This document shows, one piece after another, positions 1 to 6,625 of a stretch of DNA of 7,607 bases. Source of the DNA: CAYRIF01 sp964424205. GTDB taxonomy: Bacteria > Bacteroidota > Bacteroidia > Cytophagales > Cyclobacteriaceae. The stretch spans positions 1-7,607 of the forward strand of contig CAYRIF010000184.1 in the NCBI GenBank assembly GCA_964424205.1, in the 5' to 3' direction. A model generated the notes under the pieces. It had not been told where the DNA came from, made no database searches, and saw nothing but the letters and a program-made list of their open reading frames with translations. How positions within the stretch are numbered: position 1 is the stretch's first letter; each line of letters opens with the position of its first letter. A program made the position numbers and the translations under genes.

Positions 1-22
1 TAGGTCTTTTAAAAACAAATAA

Positions 23-535
23 ATGAAAAAGAAGATAATTTATATCATCGTATTCGTAATCATAACCCTGATTGGTTTTTTAGGTTATAAAACCATTACC
101 AAAATCAACACCAAAGAAAAAATAACAGTACAGTTACAAACCATGCCTGGCTTTAATTTGCTATCAATGGATAGTACGGCATTTACAAATCGTAATCTCA
201 ATTTAGCTCAACCTACAGTGATAATTTTCTTCAATAGTGAATGCCCACACTGTCAGTATGAGGCAACCGCCATTGGTGAAAACATCAATGCATTTGCTCA
301 TGTAAACTTACTCATGATGTCAGTAGAGCCATTGGCTAAAATAAAAGCTTTTGCAACGGACTACAGACTCGATATGCCTAAGGAAATTCATTTGACACAA
401 ATTAGAGAAGCGGTTGTTTTTGATACTTTTGGGTCAATATCGGTGCCCCATATTTTTATTTATAATCAGCAGCAAAAACTAGTCAAAGAATTTAAAGGAG
501 AAGTGAAAATTGAGGCTATTTTGAAGTATTTGTAA
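23..535 (+). CDS. Membrane-anchored thioredoxin-fold protein (CPHC active site)
   Basis: This 170-residue protein has a lysine-rich N terminus (MKKK) followed by one hydrophobic segment at about residues 5-21, which reads as a signal anchor or uncleaved signal peptide. The rest would lie on the outer (periplasmic) face of the inner membrane. The body looks like a TlpA/AhpC-TSA-type thioredoxin fold: a beta strand (TVIIFF, 65-70) leads into NSECPHC with the redox pair Cys74/Cys77, and the candidate cis-proline is Pro142 in SVPHIFIY. CPHC resembles the DsbA dipeptide, but the overall arrangement is TlpA-like. Family knowledge suggests thiol-disulfide exchange on envelope or exported proteins; the substrate is unknown. 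The gene lies 86 bp upstream of the C39-ABC exporter on the same strand, so co-transcription and a role with the exported peptide are plausible inferences. The start is the ATG at 23. Its promoter lies outside the window. Confidence 0.85.
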   Translation: MKKKIIYIIVFVIITLIGFLGYKTITKINTKEKITVQLQTMPGFNLLSMDSTAFTNRNLNLAQPTVIIFFNSECPHCQYEATAIGENINAFAHVNLLMMSVEPLAKIKAFATDYRLDMPKEIHLTQIREAVVFDTFGSISVPHIFIYNQQQKLVKEFKGEVKIEAILKYL

Positions 536-545
536 GTCTTTTAAC

Positions 546-608
546 AGGCCTAACAGGTTTTTACACCTACGCCAAGGCTACGGTGTACAGGGAAAACCGG
601 TTAGGTCT
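546..608. repeat. 63-bp near-palindrome between the thioredoxin-like and exporter genes
   Basis: The outer arms are 546-562 (AGGCCTAACAGGTTTTT) and 592-608 (GAAAACCGGTTAGGTCT). They match in 14 of 17 positions as inverted repeats, and two of the three differences would be G-U pairs in RNA. Inside them ACACC (563-567) pairs with GGTGT (582-586) and GCC (571-573) with GGC (576-578), so almost the whole segment can fold into one hairpin. It fills most of the spacer and ends 13 bases before the exporter ATG at 622. It could be an intercistronic processing or attenuation hairpin, or a short dispersed palindromic repeat. The first bases of the window (TAGGTCT, 1-7) match its right end and also sit just upstream of a gene, hinting at a second copy. 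There is no U-tract after it, so it is not a typical terminator. Confidence 0.65.
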
Positions 609-621
609 AAGTCAAACTACT

Positions 622-2808
622 ATGAACAAAAAATTAATACAAAAAACGTGGATACAGCAGCATGACCAGTCGGATTGTGGGGTGGCATGCTTGGCGTCGG
701 TCATCAGGTTTCATGGTGGTGAAAGCAAACTAGAAAAGTTGCGTGAACTCAGTGGCACTAGTAAGCAAGGCACTACTTTGTTAGGATTGTACCAAGCCGC
801 CAATCAATTGGGGTTTGAAGCAGGAGGCTATGAGGCGGATATGGAAAATTTGAAAAAAATAGAGACTCCCGTCATCCTTCACGTGGTAATGGACGAGCGC
901 CTCAACCATTATGTTGTTTGCCATGGTTATGAAAATGAGGTTTTTACCATTGCCGACCCTGCCAAAGGAATCAGTACTTACACAGCGGAGGCGCTATTAG
1001 CCATTTGGAAAACCAAAACGTTGTTGCAATTAAAACCAAATGCACAATTTGTCAAGAAAGAAGCGATAAAGTTTCGCAAAAAAAATTGGGTAATTAATCT
1101 CGTCAAAGAAGACTACAACTTACTAGCGGTCGCCTTATTTTTAGGGATTATTATTACAATTTTAGGCATGGCAACGGCTGTTTTTTCGCAAAAACTAATT
1201 GATGAAATGCTACCCGCTCGAGATATTTCCAAGTTGACTTTAGGGTTGTCATTACTTGGTGTGCTGTTGATATCTCGTAGCGGGCTTAGCTATCTCAGGG
1301 GACTTTTCCTAATTCGCCAAAGTAAGGATTTTAATAATCGCATCATCAACAAATTTTATGGTGCCTTGCTGCATTTGCCCAAATCTTTTTTTGACACGCG
1401 CAAAACAGGAGCGTTAATTGCTAGAATGAATGATACAAGTCGGATTCAAGGTGCGATTAGTTATTTGGCAGGTAATATTATTATTGATATCCTGATTTTG
1501 ATTATTTCTTCCAGTTTTATCTTTACCTATTCTTGGGAAATAGGTGTTTTGGCTTTGGTGAGTATTCCGTTGTATGCCTTACTCGTTTGGCGATACAACC
1601 AACAAATCATTGATAGTCAAAAAGAAGTGATGGGTGCTTATGCCAAAAATGAAAGCAACTATGTGGATACTATGCAAGGTATCGCTGTCATCAAGGGGTC
1701 AAACAAAGAAGCATTGTTTGAAGCGGTCACAAAAACAGTCTATGGTTTTTTCCAAGACAAAATATTTGCTTTGGGGAAGTTGAATATTATCTATGGTCTA
1801 CTGTCCGAATTGATTGGAGTGATACTAATATTAGCAGTCATCGGGTTGTCTTCTTTTATGGTGCTAGCCGATGAATTACTGCTAGGTGAAATGGTCGCAA
1901 TTTTATCCATGGCTGGAGGCATCATTCCTGCGGTCAATCGGTTGGCTATCTCCAATATAAGATTGCAAGAAGCCAAAGTTGCTTTTGATCGTATGTTCGA
2001 ATTTGCTGATATTGACCCTGAGTATTTGACTACTTCATATAAGAATGATGCAGCACTTCCTACGCCAAAACCCTTGAAGCAATTCAATATGTTGAAAGTA
2101 GAGAACTTAAGTTTCAGATTTGCGGGTAGAAGTCAGTTACTCAAAAGCATCTCTTTCGAAGTAAAAACGGGGGAAATGATAGCGCTTTTGGGTGAGAGTG
2201 GTTGCGGTAAGAGTACCACCTTATCCATTCTACAAAAGTTTTATGCCTTTGAATCGGGTGGCATTAAGGTTAACGACGTCAAGTGGGAAGAAATAGACAC
2301 GAAGGCTTGGCGAAATGTCATTGCTACCGTGCCACAGGAAGTAAAATTATTCAATGCTTCGCTATTGGAAAATATTTGCTTGGGAGATGTTCAAAAAGAA
2401 GCCGAGACGGTGGTAGCCTTCTGCAAAGAATTTGGATTTGATACTTTTTTCGAAGCATTACCACAAAACTATCTGACTATTTTGGGAGAAGAAGGGGTCA
2501 ATCTTTCTGGTGGTCAAAAACAATTGGTAGCACTGGCAAGGGCATTGTATCGAAAGCCCCAGCTTTTATTGCTGGATGAGGCGACCGCAGCAATGGATAG
2601 CAATACAGAACGATTTATTATGAATATTTTACAAAAATCAAAAAATGAAATGGGTGTTATATTGGTAACCCATCGCATCAAAACCGCCTCCAAGGCCGAC
2701 AGAATTTACATTATGGAAGATGGCGTAATACAAGGGGAGGGTAGCCCGCAAGCATTACTGTTGACTGATAATTTTTATAGTGCTGCTTATCGGGAGTTGG
2801 TGGGGTAA
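622..2808 (+). CDS. C39-peptidase-containing ABC exporter (bacteriocin/double-glycine peptide type)
   Basis: This 728-residue inner-membrane protein has the usual three parts of a peptidase-containing ABC transporter. The C39 cysteine protease domain (about 8-135) shows Cys19 in QSDCGVACL, His96 in NHYVVCHG and Asp112 in ADPAKG, so the catalytic triad looks intact. The membrane domain (about 160-445) has roughly six hydrophobic helices (near 167-187, 205-223, 281-301, 303-325, 389-412 and 420-440). The ATPase domain (about 490-728) has Walker A GESGCGKS (524-531), Q-loop Gln572, signature LSGGQ (628-632), Walker B LLLLDE ending at Glu653 and the H-loop His684. In this family the peptidase removes the leader of a precursor after a GG-type site while the ABC part, as a dimer, exports the peptide. 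No precursor or HlyD-type adaptor is visible. The frame is open back to a GTG at 583, but that would place the start inside the palindromic repeat and add 13 residues before the C39 domain, so I chose the ATG at 622. The C terminus looks complete. Confidence 0.93.
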   Translation: MNKKLIQKTWIQQHDQSDCGVACLASVIRFHGGESKLEKLRELSGTSKQGTTLLGLYQAANQLGFEAGGYEADMENLKKIETPVILHVVMDERLNHYVVCHGYENEVFTIADPAKGISTYTAEALLAIWKTKTLLQLKPNAQFVKKEAIKFRKKNWVINLVKEDYNLLAVALFLGIIITILGMATAVFSQKLIDEMLPARDISKLTLGLSLLGVLLISRSGLSYLRGLFLIRQSKDFNNRIINKFYGALLHLPKSFFDTRKTGALIARMNDTSRIQGAISYLAGNIIIDILILIISSSFIFTYSWEIGVLALVSIPLYALLVWRYNQQIIDSQKEVMGAYAKNESNYVDTMQGIAVIKGSNKEALFEAVTKTVYGFFQDKIFALGKLNIIYGLLSELIGVILILAVIGLSSFMVLADELLLGEMVAILSMAGGIIPAVNRLAISNIRLQEAKVAFDRMFEFADIDPEYLTTSYKNDAALPTPKPLKQFNMLKVENLSFRFAGRSQLLKSISFEVKTGEMIALLGESGCGKSTTLSILQKFYAFESGGIKVNDVKWEEIDTKAWRNVIATVPQEVKLFNASLLENICLGDVQKEAETVVAFCKEFGFDTFFEALPQNYLTILGEEGVNLSGGQKQLVALARALYRKPQLLLLDEATAAMDSNTERFIMNILQKSKNEMGVILVTHRIKTASKADRIYIMEDGVIQGEGSPQALLLTDNFYSAAYRELVG

Positions 2809-2873
2809 AGATGGTTTCTACAAATAGCAGTTTTATTTTTACATCATTATCCTTACATTTAGCTAAAACAAAT

Positions 2874-3132
2874 GAACTCATATAACCCGCATTATTCACG
2901 GTATTTTTAAAACACCAAGGAAAAACAGCGAAATATACTGCGTAACAGTATAATAGGGCAAAAATAAATAGCCCAAATTTAGGGTGCTTGCAATCATCTT
3001 CATGCATCCGCTACGCCTGCCTGGCTGCAAAACCTTTGAAATAGCACACGATGGCTGCATGTTTCTCCTGATAAATATCGGGATTGCGGCTACACGAAGC
3101 TAATCGCGTGAATAATGCAGGTTAGTAGGAGT
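2874..3132. mobile_element. Putative non-autonomous element with terminal inverted repeats (MITE-like or IS remnant)
   Basis: The ends carry a strong inverted repeat: TAACCCGCATTATTCACG at 2883-2900 against CGTGAATAATGCAGGTTA at 3107-3124, which is 17 of 18 matches. With one gap the similarity extends outward to ACTC (2876-2879) and GAGT (3129-3132). Just outside, the 9-mer AAAACAAAT occurs directly repeated at 2865-2873 and 3133-3141, which fits a target-site duplication, although the outermost bases of the two ends do not match perfectly. The interior of about 206 bases has no transposase-sized frame; on the minus strand it has a decayed reading frame broken by one TAG. I infer a miniature element or the remains of an insertion sequence, and cannot assign a family. 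Confidence 0.55.
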
Positions 3133-3178
3133 AAAACAAATCTATGGAGGTTTTTTTACTATCGAAATCGCAACATAC

Positions 3179-3198
3179 TTATAATCCATAGATTATAA
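3179..3198. repeat. Perfect 8-bp palindrome TTATAATC/GATTATAA
   Basis: TTATAATC (3179-3186) and GATTATAA (3191-3198) are perfect inverted repeats around a CATA loop. The stem is AT-rich and not followed by a U-tract, so a terminator is unlikely. It lies about 140 bases upstream of the radical SAM promoter motif and could be an operator or chance AT-rich symmetry. Confidence 0.3.
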
Positions 3199-3337
3199 AT
3201 TTAGTAAAAGAAAAATAATATATTCAAAAATCGTAGCTCCTAGATAACCAACCGTGTTTTTTTCACCAAATCATAAATGGTTAATTTTAGTGGAATACAT
3301 TTTAAAGTTGGGTTAAGAAACATGAAAACATATTCAC

Positions 3338-3345
3338 TATCTTTG
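3338..3345 (+). promoter_or_regulatory. Bacteroidota-type -7 promoter element TATCTTTG
   Basis: TATCTTTG is an exact match to the Bacteroidota sigma-factor -7 consensus TAnnTTTG. The only nearby upstream TTG, at 3308-3310, is 27 bases away, longer than the usual -33 to -7 spacing, so the -33 box is weak or absent. Transcription would begin at about 3350-3353, giving a leader of only about 15 nt before the GTG at 3366. Confidence 0.6.
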
Positions 3346-3365
3346 CATAACTCAATATTTTTCTA

Positions 3366-4388
3366 GTGAACAACAACCTAACCGACGGACTAAATTTCAT
3401 CTCAAAACTAACATATCAACGGTTTTGGAATGCTACAAAGGTGGTGGTCAGTTACGTGGTTTCTAAGATTACCAAAAACCCAACACATTGGGGAATGCCG
3501 CTGAGCATTTCTTTCGAGCCTACTACATCCTGTAATTTACGCTGCCCTGAATGCCCAAGTGGGTTACGGTCTTTTACACGGCCCACAGGAATGCTGGAAG
3601 CTGATTTGTTCAAAAAAACGATGGATGAATTAGAAAACACCTTGCTCTATTTGATTTTTTATTTTCAGGGAGAGCCTTTTCTTAATACTAAATTTTTAGA
3701 ATTGGTAAAGTATGCCTCCTCAAAAAATATCTATACAGCAACCTCCACCAATGCGCATTACCTGAATGATGCGGTGGCAAAAAAAACGGTAGCATCGGGA
3801 TTAGATCGTCTTATTATTTCTATTGATGGCACCACGCAAGAAACGTATCAATCATATAGAATCGGGGGAAAGTTAGAGAAAGTCATTGAAGGAACTAAGC
3901 ATATCATCAAGTGGAAAAAAGAACTGAAATCAAAAACGCCGCATGTGGTTTTTCAGTTTTTGGTGGTGCAGCCCAACGAACATCAAATTGCTGAAGTAAA
4001 AAAACTCGCCAAAAAACTAGGTGTAGATGAAGTAGGCTTAAAAACCGCCCAAATTTATGATTATAAAAATGGCGCTGATTTAATTCCTACCATTGATCAG
4101 TACTCCCGTTACAAAAAAAATAACGATGGCACCTATTCCATCAAAAACAAATTGCTCAATCACTGCTGGAAAATGTGGCATTCGTGTGTCATCACCTGGG
4201 ATGGCAAAGTGGTACCTTGCTGTTTTGACAAAGATGCGCATCATCGATTGGGTGACGTAAGCCAAGAACCATTTGCCAAACTTTGGAAAAGTGATGACTA
4301 TAAGACTTTTCGAGCAAGCCTCCTCAAATCTCGCACCGAAATTGAGATGTGTAAGAACTGTACAGAGGGCACTAAGATTTGGGGGTGA
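3366..4388 (+). CDS. Radical SAM/SPASM-domain protein
   Basis: This 340-residue protein has the radical SAM cluster motif CNLRCPEC with Cys56, Cys60 and Cys63, which binds the catalytic 4Fe-4S cluster and S-adenosylmethionine. The QGEP at 101-104 corresponds to the SAM-binding GE motif, and IISIDG (150-155) is a typical barrel strand. The C-terminal region is SPASM-like: Cys267, Cys274, a Gly280-containing WDGKVVPCC with Cys285/Cys286, and Cys329/Cys332 in CKNC. That is fewer cysteines than a full SPASM domain with two auxiliary clusters, so perhaps one auxiliary cluster is bound. SPASM enzymes often modify peptides or proteins, but the substrate here is not evident. The start is the GTG at 3366: the first in-frame ATG (Met44) would lose a conserved-looking N-terminal region, and a TAA at 3348 closes the frame upstream. 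It has its own promoter and converges on the DUF4105 gene with 13 bases between stops. Confidence 0.88.
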   Translation: MNNNLTDGLNFISKLTYQRFWNATKVVVSYVVSKITKNPTHWGMPLSISFEPTTSCNLRCPECPSGLRSFTRPTGMLEADLFKKTMDELENTLLYLIFYFQGEPFLNTKFLELVKYASSKNIYTATSTNAHYLNDAVAKKTVASGLDRLIISIDGTTQETYQSYRIGGKLEKVIEGTKHIIKWKKELKSKTPHVVFQFLVVQPNEHQIAEVKKLAKKLGVDEVGLKTAQIYDYKNGADLIPTIDQYSRYKKNNDGTYSIKNKLLNHCWKMWHSCVITWDGKVVPCCFDKDAHHRLGDVSQEPFAKLWKSDDYKTFRASLLKSRTEIEMCKNCTEGTKIWG

Positions 4389-4401
4389 TGTCAATTTATT
4401 T

Positions 4402-5589
4402 CTACTGTCTCTTTAACCAATAATACTCATAGAGTGCCCGCAATCCAAGGGTTAAAGCAATCGGCATAAAAGCAGCATTATACCCCTGCGGAATCCATTT
4501 CCAAAGCACAGCCAATAGCACCATCAAAACTGCTGTGAATAAAAAGTACGATTTTAAAAATGCTGGTTTCTTTTTTTTTAACAACAAAAATGCGACTGGT
4601 AAGTGTAACGGAATCGCCCATAACAAATTCATGTTATTTGAAGCTGCCTTATGATCTGTGGCTACCCAAAGAACAAATAGAAAGAGACCAATCAACCCAA
4701 AAATTCCAAAAAGTGTTACATCAATTCCTTTTTTTATTTTTTCTTTCCTATACCCTAAAAAAGTGATAACAGCCACCACTACAAACAAAGACCAAAAGAC
4801 TAAATTTGGGGTGAAAATCTGCCCCTCTACAAAAGAGTTTTTAGGTTGGGACTGGAAGTAAACCGTTGATTTTTTCACAATTGGTTTGAAGCCGTTTGCA
4901 CCTTTTAAGGTTGCTTTCTGCAATGCCCTTCTGACAAACTCTGGTAAAAACATATACTCTTTAGCACTGGCATGTTTATCGATTGGTAATCCGAGACAAA
5001 GATCAATCCCAAAGTCCCCCCAAGGCTGCTGCAAGGTTAGCGAATCAACAAATGTCCTGAAAGTATGTCCAGTTGTTACATAATTTTCATCAAAAACCAA
5101 GTCTTCATTAAATACATTTTCAAATACATCCCACACTCTTGTCGCACAGTTATCATAAAAATAATCGTACAAGTAAAACTTATTTTCAGGCAAAGCATTA
5201 TTTGATAGATAATCAAATATCGCTTGCTTTTGCGTTTGGCTCAAGTCTAACTCTTGCTCAAATACCGACCGGTTATAATATTCATACTGGTAAACCCACC
5301 GCTTAAAATCTGCAACGCCAAGCATATAATTTAAGTGACCCCTAGTAAAATTTAAGTAAAAATTGGGTTGATTGAAATCAAAAACCCCATAATTGAAGGC
5401 GTAATCTATATGATTCACAGGATCAAAAACCCTGATGGCGCTATGACCAAAAGCCGTATAGAGTTCTTCCTGTCCAGGATCTGCCGTGATAACACTTATT
5501 TTGCTTTTTGAAGAAAGCGCTATGGGCGAAGCAATAATATTGCTGCTGCATAAAAATACAAGGACTATAATAATAAGAATTCTCTTCAT
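4402..5589 (-). CDS. DUF4105/Lnb N-terminal periplasmic domain protein with C-terminal membrane helices
   Basis: This 395-residue protein begins with a signal peptide (KR, then ILIIIVLVFLC, cleavage probably near residue 20). The periplasmic domain (about 30-245) matches my knowledge of DUF4105/Lnb_N: DPGQEELYTAFGHSAIRV carries His49 and YDNCATRVWD carries Cys148, the likely Cys/His pair of this NlpC/P60-like fold. The C-terminal third has about five hydrophobic segments (near 263-280, 292-311, 322-337, 347-365 and 374-390), including the NNMNLLWAIPLHLP stretch that I associate with Bacteroidota members. A thiol hydrolase or transferase activity in the envelope is a family-level guess; the substrate is unknown. 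A GTG codon precedes the ATG directly (5590-5592); I prefer the ATG at 5589. Cys14 is not in a good lipobox, so I do not call a lipoprotein. Confidence 0.88.
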   Translation of the reverse strand: MKRILIIIVLVFLCSSNIIASPIALSSKSKISVITADPGQEELYTAFGHSAIRVFDPVNHIDYAFNYGVFDFNQPNFYLNFTRGHLNYMLGVADFKRWVYQYEYYNRSVFEQELDLSQTQKQAIFDYLSNNALPENKFYLYDYFYDNCATRVWDVFENVFNEDLVFDENYVTTGHTFRTFVDSLTLQQPWGDFGIDLCLGLPIDKHASAKEYMFLPEFVRRALQKATLKGANGFKPIVKKSTVYFQSQPKNSFVEGQIFTPNLVFWSLFVVVAVITFLGYRKEKIKKGIDVTLFGIFGLIGLFLFVLWVATDHKAASNNMNLLWAIPLHLPVAFLLLKKKKPAFLKSYFLFTAVLMVLLAVLWKWIPQGYNAAFMPIALTLGLRALYEYYWLKRQ

Positions 5590-5637
5590 CACAAAGTATA
5601 GTAGGTTTGAAAACTATCTGCAAAATATGATTTTAAA

Positions 5638-5645
5638 CAAAATTA
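5638..5645 (-). promoter_or_regulatory. Candidate -7 element (TAATTTTG) for the DUF4105 gene
   Basis: On the minus strand the bases read TAATTTTG, an exact TAnnTTTG match, about 48 bases before the DUF4105 ATG. This gives a leader of about 40 nt. I see no clear -33 TTG at the usual distance, and the spacer is very AT-rich, so a chance match is possible. Confidence 0.4.
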
Positions 5646-5651
5646 ATTAAA

Positions 5652-5687
5652 TTTGAGCTACTAAACTTTCACACGATGCTATCTTGT
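5652..5687 (+). promoter_or_regulatory. Weak candidate promoter for the MscS-like gene
   Basis: TTTG at 5652-5655 and TATCTTGT at 5680-5687 resemble the -33 and -7 boxes of Bacteroidota, but the -7 lacks the full TTTG and the spacing of 24 is slightly long. It would leave a leader of only a few bases before the ATG at 5701. It shares the 111-bp divergent spacer with the DUF4105 promoter candidate. Confidence 0.3.
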
Positions 5688-5700
5688 AAATCGTTATACC

Positions 5701-6528
5701 ATGCTCGACAACTTTGATTACGAAAAATATATTACGCAGGCAGTAGATGCGGTCATAGAATTTGCGCCTGGTTTTTTATTGGCAATTGCCATTCTTTGGA
5801 TAGGTATGAAAATTGTTAAAAAGCTAAGTTCGCTCATGGCTGTAGGCTTAGAAAAAGCGGGTATCAGCGACAGCATCAGACCATTTATGCTTTCCATCGT
5901 GAGTGTAATACTAAAGGTTACGGTGATTTTTATTGTTGTGAGTATCATTGGCATCAACCTCTCTGGGTTTGTAGCCATACTGGCTGCGGCTGGTTTTGCG
6001 GTGGGAATGGCGTTACAAGGAAGTTTAGGAAACTTTGCATCTGGCATGCTCATCCTTGTTTTTAAACCATACCAAGCTGGCGATTGGATTATGATTGATG
6101 AGCGGTTTGGTCAGGTAGAGGAGATTCAAATATTTAATACCATTGTCACTACTCCTGGACATAAAACGCTGATAATACCCAATAGTCAAATTACCGATGG
6201 CATTGTTACTAATTTTTCTAAAACAGATTTCATAAGGCTCGAGTTAAATATTACAATGCCCTATAACGAAAGCTTTCCAAGAGTAAAAAAAATAATTACA
6301 GAGGCGCTCATTGAAACCCCAAAAATGCTCACCGACCCGCCACTGGAGATCGGCATTGATTCTTTTGACAGCCATAATGTTATATTGGCAGTACGTCCAT
6401 ATTGTCATCCCGATGATTACTGGAGTGTTACCTACGCCGTGAATGAAAGAATGAAAGCGGCATTCTCTGCAAATAATGTAAAAGTTGCCTACTCTGAAGG
6501 TGTGGAAATGGGTGATATTGGAGAATAA
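5701..6528 (+). CDS. mscS: Small-conductance mechanosensitive channel, MscS family
   Basis: This 275-residue inner-membrane protein is close in length to E. coli MscS (286). Hydrophobic helices lie at about 22-39 (TM1) and 62-86 (TM2). The pore-lining TM3 region (about 88-125) has the family's Gly/Ala pattern: AILAAAGFAVGMALQGS, then LGNFASG and the FKPYQAGDWI entry to the beta domain. The cytoplasmic part contains the usual VEEIQIFNTIV and LIIPNSQI signatures followed by the alpha-beta domain. As a heptamer the family opens under membrane tension and releases small solutes during osmotic downshock. It is a minimal three-helix member with no extra N-terminal domain. It is a single gene, divergent from DUF4105 and followed by Nfu with its own promoter, so an operon is unlikely. 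The ATG at 5701 is the only sensible start. Confidence 0.95.
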   Translation: MLDNFDYEKYITQAVDAVIEFAPGFLLAIAILWIGMKIVKKLSSLMAVGLEKAGISDSIRPFMLSIVSVILKVTVIFIVVSIIGINLSGFVAILAAAGFAVGMALQGSLGNFASGMLILVFKPYQAGDWIMIDERFGQVEEIQIFNTIVTTPGHKTLIIPNSQITDGIVTNFSKTDFIRLELNITMPYNESFPRVKKIITEALIETPKMLTDPPLEIGIDSFDSHNVILAVRPYCHPDDYWSVTYAVNERMKAAFSANNVKVAYSEGVEMGDIGE

Positions 6529-6581
6529 TTTTCCAACTCTTTAAAAGTGTAAACTTTAAAAAAGTTACCACGTATTATTAC

Positions 6582-6589
6582 TACCTTTG
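6582..6589 (+). promoter_or_regulatory. Bacteroidota-type -7 promoter element TACCTTTG
   Basis: TACCTTTG is an exact TAnnTTTG match 36 bases upstream of the Nfu ATG at 6626, so transcription would start near 6595-6597 with a leader of about 30 nt. No good -33 TTG is visible. A small inverted repeat AACTTT (6552-6557)/AAAGTT (6561-6566) lies just upstream and may be chance. Confidence 0.6.
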
Positions 6590-6625
6590 TATTTTTAAAC
6601 TAATACTTAATAATGTATAAAACTC

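Larger units (their letters stand above)
2809..3365. other. 557-bp gene-free region between exporter and radical SAM gene
   Basis: I find no convincing gene here. It holds an inverted-repeat element (2874-3132), then an AT-rich tract of about 200 bases with a small palindrome (3179-3198), then the -7 promoter motif for the radical SAM gene. A 7-bp inverted repeat CTATGGA (3142-3148)/TCCATAG (3185-3191) overlaps that palindrome. No rho-independent terminator is recognisable after the exporter stop codon. Confidence 0.7.

Noticed and set aside
583..621. N-terminal extension of the exporter from a GTG at 583
   Set aside because: The added 13 codons lie in the palindromic repeat and precede the point where C39 similarity begins; the ATG at 622 gives a natural start.
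2811..2885. 24-codon frame starting 2 bases after the exporter stop (MVSTNSSFIF...), considered as a precursor peptide
   Set aside because: It has no GG-type leader site and no cysteine-rich core, and it ends inside the element's left repeat; most likely chance.
2711..3007. 98-codon open frame on the minus strand
   Set aside because: It runs antisense through the exporter's 3' end and through the inverted-repeat element; it crosses unrelated sequence types and has no recognisable domain. The part inside the element is discussed as a decayed frame.
4560..5083. Open frames of 65-68 codons on the plus strand
   Set aside because: They lie wholly within the DUF4105 gene on the opposite strand and show no domain features; antisense shadows.
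5548..5550. Lipoprotein cysteine (Cys14) in the DUF4105 signal peptide
   Set aside because: The residues before it (V-F-L-C) do not form a lipobox, and a better signal peptidase I site lies near residue 20.
5718..6053. 111-codon minus-strand frame
   Set aside because: It is antisense to the MscS-like gene, which has clear family motifs over the same bases.
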